The translations under genes and the position numbers were made by a program. Of a stretch of 43,883 bases of DNA, positions 31,926-40,295 are shown one piece after another. The first letter of the stretch is position 1, and every line of letters starts with the position of its first letter. The DNA lies in the NCBI GenBank assembly GCA_945860545.1, contig CAMAQM010000015.1, positions 1-43,883 on the forward strand, read 5' to 3'. The notes beneath the pieces were generated by a model. That model searched no databases and had not been told where the DNA came from. It was given only the letters and a program-made list of their open reading frames with translations. This stretch comes from Bifidobacterium breve. GTDB lineage: Bacteria > Actinomycetota > Acidimicrobiia > Acidimicrobiales > Acidimicrobilacustridaceae.

Positions 31926-32753
31926 TCACGGTGCCGACGCCGGAGGCTGCTCGGGGTTGGCCAGCGCGTCCGAACCCCCGTCGACGAAGAGCACCTGGCC
32001 GGCGACGTAGGACGCGGCGGGTGACGCCAGGAACGTGATGGGTGACGCCACCTCGGCGGGAGTCGCCCACCGGCCGGCGGGGAGGTCGAGACCCTCGAGC
32101 GCCTCACGGACACCGTCGATGTCGAGGAGGGGCCGGGTCATGTTGGTGTCCACCACCCCGGGTGCCACGGCGTTCAACCGGATGTTGTCTGCCATCCACG
32201 CCGCAGCCCGGCGACGCATCCACCACACCAATGCCAGTTTCGTCGCCGGGTACGCCATCCAACCCGCCGAAGCGAACCGTGCCCGGGCGGCCGTCTCGTC
32301 CCCGACGGTGCGGTCATCGGTGCCGCAAAGGGCCTCCACGTCGTCGGCGCTGATCCCCGGGGTGGTGGACGCCGTGAACGACGACACCAACACCACCGAC
32401 GCCCCCCCGGTGGCGGCCCCGGCCACCAGTGCAGGGCGCAACGCCTCGACGAGTTCCACCACCGAAAAGAAGTTGAGCGACACGGTGAACGCCGGGTCGG
32501 CGAGGCCACCAACCCCGGCGCACGGCACCACGCCGTGGAGGACCCCGCCTGTGGCTTCGGCCACCGCTGCGGCGATGGACGCCCGACCCGCCGGGTCGGC
32601 GAGGTCGCCGACAATCACCGTGTCGCAGACACGGCGGGCTTCGTCGTCGGCGAGATCCACCCCCACCACAACATGTCCGTCGGCCTGCAACGCCGAAGCC
32701 ACCGCCCAACCGATACCGGAGTTGGCCCCGGTCACACAGAAGTTCCCCACCAC
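31926..32753 (-). CDS. Short-chain dehydrogenase, 3-alpha-hydroxysteroid dehydrogenase/carbonyl reductase-like
   Basis: This 275-residue SDR has VTGANSGIG near the N-terminus, a variant PCAGVGG in place of NNAG, a catalytic Ser in VLVSSFTAS, a long insertion before YPATK (about residues 172-176), and RRRAAAWMADNIRLNAVAPGVVDT. The short N-terminus, inserted loop and AAAW-helix resemble Comamonas 3-alpha-hydroxysteroid dehydrogenase/carbonyl reductase, from memory. That fits a steroid setting but is not proof. The start is a GTG at 32753; a second GTG directly follows, so the start is uncertain by one codon. Operator F lies 68 bases upstream. Confidence 0.88.
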   Translation of the reverse strand: MVGNFCVTGANSGIGWAVASALQADGHVVVGVDLADDEARRVCDTVIVGDLADPAGRASIAAAVAEATGGVLHGVVPCAGVGGLADPAFTVSLNFFSVVELVEALRPALVAGAATGGASVVLVSSFTASTTPGISADDVEALCGTDDRTVGDETAARARFASAGWMAYPATKLALVWWMRRRAAAWMADNIRLNAVAPGVVDTNMTRPLLDIDGVREALEGLDLPAGRWATPAEVASPITFLASPAASYVAGQVLFVDGGSDALANPEQPPASAP

Positions 32754-32821
32754 TGCAGTGTTTCAGACCGTGGTGGTCGGCGCCGTGGCAGCGGTTGCGG
32801 GTGGGGTGCGAAGCGTGCGAA

Positions 32822-32838
32822 TCTGACGAACTGTCAGA
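32822..32838. promoter_or_regulatory. Operator site F
   Basis: TCTGACGAACTGTCAGA has both halves exactly matching the consensus. It lies between the SDR gene (-) and the acyl-CoA dehydrogenase gene (+) that opens the igr-like block; it ends 52 bases before ATG 32891. I see no clear -10 on either strand here. Confidence 0.82.
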
Positions 32839-32890
32839 AATGCGCGGTGGCCGCTGGGGCACCGCCCGGGGGTCGGGGTCGACACGTCGC

Positions 32891-34117
32891 ATGCACATCG
32901 GGGACACACCGCAGGAAGCGGCCTTCCGGGCCGAGGCCCGGGCCTGGCTCGAGGCGCACGCCGCCCTGCGGGACCCGGCTGCCCCCGCCCCTGAGATGGA
33001 TCTCGCCAACCACGTCGGCCACTGCCGCACCTGGCAGGCCACCCTCGCCGAACACGGCTGGGCCGGCATCACGTGGCCGGCAGCGTTCGGCGGACGGGGA
33101 GGGTCAGCCATCCAGTCCGCCATCTTCGCCGAGGAACAAGCCCGTTTCGACGTGGCGACCGGTGCGTTCGCCGTCGGCATCGGCATGGTGGGTCCCACCC
33201 TCATCGCCCACGGCACCACCGAACAGCAGGAACGGTTCCTCGGAGCGATGCTGCGCGGCGAACACATCTGGTGTCAGTTGTTCAGCGAACCCGGAGCAGG
33301 CAGCGACCTGGCGTCGGTGGGAACCCGCGCCGAACGCACCGACGGAGGCTGGGTGGTCAACGGGCAGAAGGTGTGGACCTCGCTCGGACAGTTCGCCGAC
33401 TGGGGCATCCTGTTGGCCCGCACCGACCCGTCGGTCCCCAAGCACGCCGGCATCACCTACTTCTGTGTCGACATGACGACCCCCGGCATCGAAGTCCGGC
33501 CGCTCACCCAGATCACCGGGGTGGCCCACTTCAACGAGGTGTTCCTCACCGACGTGTTCATCCCCGACGACGGGGTCATCGGTGCGACCGGTGACGGCTG
33601 GTCAGTGGCGCGCACGACGCTGCTGAGCGAACGATCCTTCATCGGTTCGGGCACCGGACAGTGGAGCGTCGACGACCTCATCGACACGGCTCGCAGACTC
33701 GGTCGCAACGAGGACCCGGTGGTGCGCCAAGGTCTCGCCGCGGCGGTATGCCGGGCCCGCACCCTCGAGTACCTCGGTTACCGCCTTCGCACCGCCATGT
33801 CTCAGGGCCGCATGCCCGGGGCCGAGATGTACGTCATGAAACTCGCCTACGCCAAGCACTGGGCCGCCACGGCGGACACTGCCATGGCCATCCTCGGGGC
33901 GGGTGGCGCGTTGGGGGATTTCTCTCCGGCTGCGGCCAGTCACCACGTCGAGGGCGACGACAAGTGGGCGTCGATGTTTCTGACCCAGTACGCCATCCGG
34001 CTCGGTGGCGGCACCGACGAGGTGCAACGCAACATCATCGGCGAACAGGCGCTTGGCCTGCCCCGCGAACCCGCTGCGGATCGTGGGGTTCCGTGGAAGG
34101 AACTGGCGCTGCGATGA
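32891..34117 (+). CDS. Acyl-CoA dehydrogenase, catalytic subunit (FadE29/ChsE2-like)
   Basis: This 408-residue FadE flavoprotein has N-terminal helices (TPQEAAFRAEARAWLEAHAAL), a beta domain with WCQLFSEPGAGSDLASVGTRA and GQKVWTSLGQ, and C-terminal helices ending GGGTDEVQRNIIGEQALGLP. A Glu at residue 247 (TLLSERSF) occupies the position of the catalytic Glu of steroid acyl-CoA dehydrogenases; the C-terminal EGT Glu is absent. With the FadE28-like subunit two genes later it should form a heterotetramer that dehydrogenates a short steroid side chain, as ChsE1-ChsE2 does in Mycobacterium (family knowledge). I chose ATG 32891 because homology starts there; longer in-frame starts run back towards the operator. 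The stop overlaps the next ATG. Confidence 0.9.
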   Translation: MHIGDTPQEAAFRAEARAWLEAHAALRDPAAPAPEMDLANHVGHCRTWQATLAEHGWAGITWPAAFGGRGGSAIQSAIFAEEQARFDVATGAFAVGIGMVGPTLIAHGTTEQQERFLGAMLRGEHIWCQLFSEPGAGSDLASVGTRAERTDGGWVVNGQKVWTSLGQFADWGILLARTDPSVPKHAGITYFCVDMTTPGIEVRPLTQITGVAHFNEVFLTDVFIPDDGVIGATGDGWSVARTTLLSERSFIGSGTGQWSVDDLIDTARRLGRNEDPVVRQGLAAAVCRARTLEYLGYRLRTAMSQGRMPGAEMYVMKLAYAKHWAATADTAMAILGAGGALGDFSPAAASHHVEGDDKWASMFLTQYAIRLGGGTDEVQRNIIGEQALGLPREPAADRGVPWKELALR

Positions 34118-35109
34118 CCGCTCCCCCACCGCCTCCCGCCGACGCCGTCGACGACGGCCTCACCGACGAGGAGTTCCACAACGCGCTGCAGGCCTTCGTC
34201 GGACGACAGATCGGGCCGGCAATGGACGCCCCCGACGAGGTCAACGTGCCGATGATCCGGCACTGGTGTGAAGCCATGGGCGACACAAACCCCGTGTACC
34301 TCAACGCCGAGGCCGCCGCTGCGTCGACCCATGGTGAGCTCGTGGCCCCGCCCGCCATGTTGCAGGCCTGGGTGATGGCGGGCATCAACGGCCCGTCGCG
34401 CGACACGGACGGCCCCTACGAACAACTCACCAACCTGCTCGCCACCCGCGGGTTCACCAGCGTGGTCGCCACCAACTGTGAGCAGACCTACGACCGGTAC
34501 CTGCGACCCGGCGACCGGTTGTCAATGGTCACCACCATCACCGACGTGAGTGCCCAAAAGGACACGGCGCTCGGTACCGGGCACTTCATCACCACCCAGC
34601 AGGACTACGTCGATGCGAACGGCCAGCGGGTCGGGTCCATGGTGTTCCGCATCATCAGGTTCCGGCCCCGAGGCACCACCGCCCGACGCCCGGCACCAGC
34701 CACCACCCGGGACACGAACTGGTGGTTCGAGGCGCTCGCCGCCGGGGAGGTGCGGGTGCAGCGCTGCAGCGACTGCGGCTTGTTGCGTCACCCTCCGGGT
34801 CCGATGTGCCCGGCGTGCCATTCACTGAACTTCGACAGCGTCCCCATCGAGGGGACCGGCTCCGTCCATTCGTTCGTCGTCGTCCACCACCCCCAGGTCC
34901 CCGGGTTTGAGTATCCGCTCCCTGTCGTGCTCGTCGACGTCGACGTCGCCGGCGAGGTGGTTCGACCGGTACGCATGGTCATGAACACCGCCGACACCGA
35001 ACCTGACGCCGTGGTCGTCGGCGCCCCGGTCCGCATTGAGGTGCGGGCCGCCGGGGGCCAGCACCTTGCGTTCGCCATCGTGACCGACACCGCCGGAGGT
35101 GCATCGTGA
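34114..35109 (+). CDS. chsH2: ChsH2-like fusion: MaoC-like hydratase domain plus DUF35 zinc/OB-fold domain
   Basis: This 331-residue protein has two parts. Residues about 15-185 are a MaoC-like hot-dog fold with WCEAMGDTNPVYLN and HGELVAPPAMLQAW. Residues about 200-325 are a DUF35 module with a zinc ribbon (Cys218, Cys221, Cys232, Cys235) followed by an OB fold (GTGSVHSFVVVHHP onward). The same fusion defines mycobacterial ChsH2, whose first domain pairs with ChsH1 to hydrate the side-chain enoyl-CoA and whose DUF35 domain docks the Ltp2 aldolase. Both partners are encoded here, at 36218 and 36631. The start overlaps the FadE stop (ATGA) and the end overlaps the next start (GTGA). Confidence 0.9.
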   Translation: MTAPPPPPADAVDDGLTDEEFHNALQAFVGRQIGPAMDAPDEVNVPMIRHWCEAMGDTNPVYLNAEAAAASTHGELVAPPAMLQAWVMAGINGPSRDTDGPYEQLTNLLATRGFTSVVATNCEQTYDRYLRPGDRLSMVTTITDVSAQKDTALGTGHFITTQQDYVDANGQRVGSMVFRIIRFRPRGTTARRPAPATTRDTNWWFEALAAGEVRVQRCSDCGLLRHPPGPMCPACHSLNFDSVPIEGTGSVHSFVVVHHPQVPGFEYPLPVVLVDVDVAGEVVRPVRMVMNTADTEPDAVVVGAPVRIEVRAAGGQHLAFAIVTDTAGGAS

Positions 35110-36221
35110 ACTTCGACCTGACCGAAGACCAGCAGGTCATCGCCGACCTCGCCGAACAGATCCTCGCCGGTCAGATGAGCGTCGACCGGCTCAAGGTGGC
35201 CGAACGGGGCGCCGGGTGGGATCCCGACGTGTGGGCGGCGCTTGCCGAAGCCAACCTCGTGTCGCTGTGCCTGCCCGAACACCTCGGCGGCAGTGGCATG
35301 GGCGCCATCGAGTTGGCTCTTCTCGCTGAGGCCCAGGGCCGCAACCTCGCCCCGGTGCCACTGGTCCCGACGGTGGTGACCGCCATGGCCGTCGCCGAGT
35401 TCGCCGACGCCGGCACCCACGACGAGCTGTTGGCTTCGGTGGTCGACGGTTCGATACTCGTGACCAGTGCGCTGGCATCCCCCGGAGTGAACGATCCGCT
35501 GGTGCCTGGGGTGCGCGCCACCCCCACCAGCGACGGCGGTTGGCGGCTCGAAGGCACCAAGCCGGCGGTGCCCTACGGGGCCGAGTCCGCTGCGGTGGCG
35601 GTCCCCGCCCAACTCGCCGACGGGACCTCGCTGGTGGCGTTGGTGCGTACCGACGCCCCCGGGGTCACCCTCGACGCCGAACGAACCACCAACCACCAGC
35701 CCGCCGCCAGCCTGACGCTCGACACCGAAGTTGCAGCAACTGACGTGCTCGGCACACCGGGAGACGAGGCGGCCGAGGTGACCCGCTGGCTGTACGAGCA
35801 CACGGTGGCCGCCATGTGCTCGGTGCAGGTCGGCGTCGCCGAAGGCGCTCTCGCCATGACCGCCGCCCACGTCAGCGACCGTCAACAGTTCGGCCGGCCG
35901 CTCTCGGCGTTCCAGGCCGTCACCCAGCGCGCCGCCGACGCCTGGATCACGACCGAAGCCATGCGGGTCACGTCCCGCAACGCCGCGTGGCGACTCGGTG
36001 CCGGCCTCGACGCCCGACGTGACGTGTCGGTGGCGGCGTGGTGGGCCACCGACGGTGGCCAAAAGGTCGTCACGGCGTGCCAGCACCTCCACGGTGGCAT
36101 CGGCGCCGACGTCGACTACCCGGTGCACCGCTACTTCCTGTGGGGTGTGCAGAACGGCACCACGCTCGGCGCAGCCAGCGCACACCTCGCCCGACTCGGT
36201 GGACTGCTGGCACGTTCATGA
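35106..36221 (+). CDS. Acyl-CoA dehydrogenase, partner subunit (FadE28/ChsE1-like)
   Basis: This 371-residue FadE-type protein begins NFDLTEDQQVIADLAEQIL and contains RQQFGRPLSAFQAVTQRAAD (about 259-278) and HGGIGADVDYPVHRYFLW near the C-terminus. It lacks the catalytic Glu at both known positions, as expected for the beta subunit of ChsE1-ChsE2-type enzymes. In the mycobacterial igr operon the two FadE genes are adjacent; here the ChsH2-like gene lies between them. It starts at GTG within the previous stop (GTGA at 35106-35109), and its own stop overlaps the ATG of the ChsH1-like gene. Confidence 0.9.
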   Translation: MNFDLTEDQQVIADLAEQILAGQMSVDRLKVAERGAGWDPDVWAALAEANLVSLCLPEHLGGSGMGAIELALLAEAQGRNLAPVPLVPTVVTAMAVAEFADAGTHDELLASVVDGSILVTSALASPGVNDPLVPGVRATPTSDGGWRLEGTKPAVPYGAESAAVAVPAQLADGTSLVALVRTDAPGVTLDAERTTNHQPAASLTLDTEVAATDVLGTPGDEAAEVTRWLYEHTVAAMCSVQVGVAEGALAMTAAHVSDRQQFGRPLSAFQAVTQRAADAWITTEAMRVTSRNAAWRLGAGLDARRDVSVAAWWATDGGQKVVTACQHLHGGIGADVDYPVHRYFLWGVQNGTTLGAASAHLARLGGLLARS

Positions 36222-36634
36222 CCGCCGCTCACCCCACCTTCGACGACGTGCAGGTCGGTGATCAGTTGCCGCCGCTCGAGATCCCGCTCGACCGCACCCT
36301 GATCGTGGCCGGTGCCGTGGCGTCACGCGACTACCAGGACGTGCACCACGACACGGAAGTCGCCCGCGAGAAGGGTTCCAAGGACATCATCATGAACATC
36401 CTCACGACCAACGGGTTCGTGGGCCGGTTCGTGACCGACTGGGCGGGACCCGACGCCATGATCAGGGCGATCCGGATCCGCCTCGGCGCACCCAACTACC
36501 CCGGCGACACGATGACAATGACCGGGGAGGTGACCGCCACAGACGACAACACGTCGACGGTGACGGTGGCGGTGCGCGGCGCCAACAGCCTCGGCGACCA
36601 TGTGAGCGGCACCGTGGAGGTGGGGTTGCCGTGA
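36218..36634 (+). CDS. chsH1: ChsH1-like MaoC hydratase subunit
   Basis: This 138-residue single hot-dog-fold protein contains GAVASRDYQDVHHDTEVA (about 28-45), which carries the Asp and His of the hydratase motif, and NGFVGRFVTDWAGPDA. Mycobacterial ChsH1 (about 140 residues) supplies the active site in the ChsH1-ChsH2 hydratase that adds water to the 17(20)-ene of the steroid side-chain CoA ester (family knowledge). The close size, motif and position beside ChsH2-like and Ltp2-like genes support the assignment. The gene overlaps both neighbours by four bases. Confidence 0.9.
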   Translation: MTAAHPTFDDVQVGDQLPPLEIPLDRTLIVAGAVASRDYQDVHHDTEVAREKGSKDIIMNILTTNGFVGRFVTDWAGPDAMIRAIRIRLGAPNYPGDTMTMTGEVTATDDNTSTVTVAVRGANSLGDHVSGTVEVGLP

Positions 36635-37809
36635 CCAACCAGTTGGGCGGCGCGGCCGCCATTGTCGGTATCGGCGCCACCGAGTTCTCCAAGGAGTCGG
36701 GTCGCAGCGAACTGTCGTTGGCGTGCGAGGCGGTGGCGGCCGCCATCGCCGACGCCGGGCTGCAACCTTCAGACGTCGACGGGATGGTGACGTTCTCCGC
36801 CGACGACAACCCCGACATCGACATCGCCCGCAACGTCGGGATCGGCGAACTGCGGTTCTTCAGCCGGGTCCACTACGGCGGCGGCGCGGCGTGCGGCACG
36901 GTGGTGCACGCCGCCATGGCGGTCGCCACCGGGGTGGCCGACGTCGTGGTCTGCTACCGGGCGTTCAATGAGCGCAGCGGACGTCGGTTCGGTGCCGGGG
37001 TGCAGGACATCCCCAACGAAGCCACCGCCGAACGGGCCCAGTTCTCATGGACGTCACCGGCGGGTCTGCTCACCCCCGCATCGTGGGTGGCCATGGTGGC
37101 GAACCGCTACATGCATCTCTCGGGGGCCACCAGCGAAGATCTCGGTCGGGTGGCGGTGGCCGACCGCCGTCACGCCGCCACGAACCCCGCCGCCTGGTTC
37201 TACGACAAGCCCATCACTCTCGACGACCACCAGGCCAGCCGCTTCATCGTCGAGCCCCTCCGCCTTCTCGACTGCTGCCAGGAGTCCGACGGAGGGCAGG
37301 CCATCGTGGTCACCAGCGTCGAACGGGCCCGGGACCTGCCGAACCCCCCGGCGGTGATCGTGGCCGGTTCGCAAGGCACCGGCGCCGAGCAGTGGACCAT
37401 GACCAGTTTCTACCGGCCCGACATCGCCGGCCTGCCCGAGATGGGCACCGTGGCGCGGGAACTGTGGTCGTCGTCGGGACTTGGACCCGCCGACATACAA
37501 ACGGCGGTCCTCTACGACCATTTCACGCCGTACGTGCTGATGCAGCTCGAGGAATTCGGGTTCTGCGGCCGGGGCGAAGCGGCCGCGTTCGTGGCTAACG
37601 TAGGCATCGAGATCGACGGGGGGCTGCCGGTCAACACCCACGGGGGACAGTTGGGTGAGGCCTACATCCACGGCATGAACGGCATCGCCGAGGGCGTGCG
37701 GCAGGTGAGGGGAACGAGTGTGAACCAGGTCAGCAACACCGAACATGTTCTGGTCACCGCAGGAACCGGTGTGCCCACCAGCGGACTGATCCTCGGCATT
37801 GATCGCTGA
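36631..37809 (+). CDS. ltp2: Ltp2-like thiolase-fold aldolase
   Basis: This 392-residue thiolase-superfamily protein of the SCP-x/Ltp2 group has VGIGATEFSKESGRSELSL, HYGGGAACGTVVHAAMAVATGVADVVV and CYRAFNERSGRRFG. NTHGGQLGEAYIHGMNGIAEGVRQ carries a conserved His and a Tyr at 345. Tyr295 and Tyr345 fall one residue from the two tyrosines (294, 344) that I recall as catalytic in Mycobacterium tuberculosis Ltp2. That enzyme releases propionyl-CoA by retro-aldol cleavage of the hydrated side chain. It starts at GTG 36631 within the ChsH1-like stop (GTGA). It completes the set ChsH1-ChsH2-Ltp2, which works as one complex in other actinobacteria. Confidence 0.9.
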   Translation: MTNQLGGAAAIVGIGATEFSKESGRSELSLACEAVAAAIADAGLQPSDVDGMVTFSADDNPDIDIARNVGIGELRFFSRVHYGGGAACGTVVHAAMAVATGVADVVVCYRAFNERSGRRFGAGVQDIPNEATAERAQFSWTSPAGLLTPASWVAMVANRYMHLSGATSEDLGRVAVADRRHAATNPAAWFYDKPITLDDHQASRFIVEPLRLLDCCQESDGGQAIVVTSVERARDLPNPPAVIVAGSQGTGAEQWTMTSFYRPDIAGLPEMGTVARELWSSSGLGPADIQTAVLYDHFTPYVLMQLEEFGFCGRGEAAAFVANVGIEIDGGLPVNTHGGQLGEAYIHGMNGIAEGVRQVRGTSVNQVSNTEHVLVTAGTGVPTSGLILGIDR

Positions 37810-37868
37810 ACCCTGCGGCGACACGACCCACGCCACGGCATCGACCACCCAAGACGAACGGGAAACCC

Positions 37869-39074
37869 ATGGACATCGAAACCATCGACATTCAGAGCAA
37901 CGACATCTACGTGGACGGCCCACCGTTCGAAAAGTTCGCGTGGTTGCGCGACAACGCCCCTGCGCTTCGTCACCCCGGGATGAACGACCTCGACGTCGAG
38001 TGGTTCTGGGCGTTGACCCGGCACGCCGACGTCGTCGAGGTGAGTCGCCAGTTCCAGACGTACTCCTCGGAGCGCAACGGTGTGCTGCTCATGGAGCGCG
38101 ACAACATGGAAGAGACCCGGCTCCTCACCGACATCGATCCGCCGGAACACACCCGGATGCGCGGACTGGTGAACCGTGGCTTCACGCCTCGGGCCATCAA
38201 GTTGATGAGTGACAACTACATCGCCGTGACCGAACAACTCGTGGCCGAAGCCATCGAGGAAGGTCAGGTCGAGTTCGTCACCAAGGTGGCCGCCGAACTG
38301 CCGTTGATCGCCATCGCCCAGATGATGGGCATCCCCGTGGAGGACCGCTCACGGGTGTTCGACTGGTCGAACCGGATGATCGGACAAAACGACGCCGACT
38401 ACTCCGGTGGCCTCGACGACGCCGCGGCGGCCGCCATCGAGCTGTACGGCTACGCCCAGGAACTCGCCGACGACCGCCGGGCGGCACCGCGTGACGACAT
38501 CATCTCGATCCTCGTGGCCGCCGAAGGCAACGACGCCCTCACCGAACACGAGTTCAACATGTTCGTACTGTTGTTGGCGGTGGCCGGCAACGAAACGACC
38601 CGGAACGCCATCAGCCACGGGGTGAACGCCCTCATCGAACACCCTGACCAGTGGGAGTTGCTTCGCGACAACCCGTCGCTGGTCGACAGCGCCGTCGAAG
38701 AGATCCTGCGGTGGTCGACCCCGGTCAACGTGTTCCGCCGCACCGCCACCTGCGACGTGGAACTGCACGGCGAGACGATCCGTGAGGGTGACAGCGTGGC
38801 CATGTTCTACGCCTCGGCCAACCGTGACGAGAGGGTGTTCGCCGACCCGGACCGGTTCGACATCACCCGGGACCCGAACCCGCACGTCACCTTCGGTGGG
38901 GGCGGACCGCACTTCTGTCTCGGTGCCAACCTCGCCCGCCTTGAGATGCGCACCCTGTTCGGCGAGTTGGCCCGACGTTGCGAACGCATTGAACCCGACG
39001 GCGAGGTCACGCGTCTGCGCAGCTACTTCATCAACGGCATCAAGACCCTGCCCGTCAACCTCGTTCCCCGGTAG
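37869..39074 (+). CDS. cyp125: Cytochrome P450, CYP125-like
   Basis: This 401-residue P450 begins DIQSNDIYVDGPPFEKFAWLRDNAP, very like the CYP125 N-terminus (DxYxxGxPHExFAWLR, from memory). The I-helix oxygen-binding motif is AGNETTRN, the ExxR motif is EEILR, and the heme loop FGGGGPHFCLGANLARLE has the axial Cys350. CYP125 oxidises the terminal methyl (C26/27) of cholesterol or cholestenone, the entry step for side-chain degradation. Its place directly behind an igr-like block, as in the mycobacterial locus, supports the assignment. ATG 37869 lies 59 bases after the Ltp2-like stop with a GGGAAACCC leader; no operator copy is seen in that gap, so it probably belongs to the upstream operon. 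Confidence 0.87.
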   Translation: MDIETIDIQSNDIYVDGPPFEKFAWLRDNAPALRHPGMNDLDVEWFWALTRHADVVEVSRQFQTYSSERNGVLLMERDNMEETRLLTDIDPPEHTRMRGLVNRGFTPRAIKLMSDNYIAVTEQLVAEAIEEGQVEFVTKVAAELPLIAIAQMMGIPVEDRSRVFDWSNRMIGQNDADYSGGLDDAAAAAIELYGYAQELADDRRAAPRDDIISILVAAEGNDALTEHEFNMFVLLLAVAGNETTRNAISHGVNALIEHPDQWELLRDNPSLVDSAVEEILRWSTPVNVFRRTATCDVELHGETIREGDSVAMFYASANRDERVFADPDRFDITRDPNPHVTFGGGGPHFCLGANLARLEMRTLFGELARRCERIEPDGEVTRLRSYFINGIKTLPVNLVPR

Positions 39075-39079
39075 AGCGC

Positions 39080-40282
39080 ATGCCCACCCACCCGCTGCGA
39101 GACGACATCCGCCTCCTCGACGGGGAGTGGTGGGCGTCCCAGCCCTATGAGGCGTGGTCGTGGATGCGGTCCAACGCACCCGTGTACTTCGACCCGGTGG
39201 GCGAGACGTGGGCGGTGACGCGCTACGAGGATCTCATGGCGGTCGAGAAGGACCCCGCCACGTTCTCAAGTTCGCGGGCGCCGCGACCCCATGGCCTCCC
39301 CATGGCCATGATGATCTCAATGGACGATCCCGCCCACGCCCAGCGCCGCAAACTGGTGAGCCGCGGGTTCACCCCCCGACGGGTGCGTGACCACACCGAG
39401 ACGATCGCCCGGTTGTGCACCACCATCGTGGACCGGGTGAGCGAACGAGGCGAGTGCGACTTCGTGGTGGACATCGCAACCCCGCTCCCTCTGCTGCTGA
39501 TCGCCGACATGCTCGGATTCCCACCCGAGTCCTACGACGACCTGTTGCGCTGGTCCGACGAAATGCTGCGGGGCACCAACGCCCACGACCCCGAAGCCAT
39601 GGAGGCGGCCATGCTGGCCGCCATCGAGTTCCGCGAGTTCCAACTCGACGTCATCGCCGACCGGCGGTCCAGACCCCCTGCCGACGACCTGATCAGTGTG
39701 CTGTGTCACGCAGAGATCGACGGGGAACGGCTCGACGACGAGTCGATCATCATGGAGAGTCTGCTCATCCTCATCGGTGGTGACGAGACCAGCCGGCACG
39801 TGATCGCCGACGGGATGCTGGCGCTGGTGGACCACCCCGACCAGAAGCAGCGCCTCACCGACGAGCCTGGCCTCATGGAAGGGGCGGTGGAGGAACTGCT
39901 GCGCTGGGTGTCTCCGATCAAGAACATGGCCCGCACCGTCACCAGCGACACGACGCTTGGCGGACAGGACCTCCACGAAGGCGACCAGGTGATCGTGGTG
40001 TACCCGTCTGCGAACCGTGACCCCGACGTGTTCGTGGACCCCGACCGGTTCGACATCACCCGCAACCCGAACCCCCACGTGGCGTTCGGGTTCGGTCCGC
40101 ACTTCTGTCTGGGGGCGTCACTGGCACGCCTAGAACTGCGGACCATGTTCACCGAAGTCCTCACCCGGCTCCCCGACCTCGAACTGGTGGGCCCCGCCGA
40201 ACCGCGTCGGGCGTCGAACTTCATCTCGGGCCCCGAGCGCATGCCGGTGCGGTTCACCCCGACCCCGGCCAGCACTTCCTGA
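39080..40282 (+). CDS. cyp142: Cytochrome P450, CYP142-like
   Basis: This 400-residue P450 has IRLLDGEWWASQPYEAWSWMRSNAPVYFD at the N-terminus, the I-helix motif IGGDETSRHVI, EELLR as ExxR and the heme loop FGFGPHFCLGASLARLE with Cys343. GGDETSRH and the N-terminus are typical of CYP142, which carries out the same terminal-carbon sterol oxidation as CYP125 but with opposite stereochemistry (family knowledge). It starts five bases after the CYP125-like stop, so the two are surely co-transcribed. It ends 13 bases before the convergent DapB-like gene. Confidence 0.87.
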   Translation: MPTHPLRDDIRLLDGEWWASQPYEAWSWMRSNAPVYFDPVGETWAVTRYEDLMAVEKDPATFSSSRAPRPHGLPMAMMISMDDPAHAQRRKLVSRGFTPRRVRDHTETIARLCTTIVDRVSERGECDFVVDIATPLPLLLIADMLGFPPESYDDLLRWSDEMLRGTNAHDPEAMEAAMLAAIEFREFQLDVIADRRSRPPADDLISVLCHAEIDGERLDDESIIMESLLILIGGDETSRHVIADGMLALVDHPDQKQRLTDEPGLMEGAVEELLRWVSPIKNMARTVTSDTTLGGQDLHEGDQVIVVYPSANRDPDVFVDPDRFDITRNPNPHVAFGFGPHFCLGASLARLELRTMFTEVLTRLPDLELVGPAEPRRASNFISGPERMPVRFTPTPASTS

Positions 40283-40295
40283 TCGGTTCCCCTGG

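Noticed and set aside
32751-32767. Possible seventh operator (ends TTTCAGA) at the SDR start
   Set aside because: Only one half-site is present; the left half does not match TCTGAC.
3778-32890. KstR or KstR2 binding sites in the divergent gaps
   Set aside because: I looked in the regulatory gaps for paired AAC...GTT or CAAG...CTTG-type motifs as remembered for those regulators and saw none; the repeated motif is clearly different.
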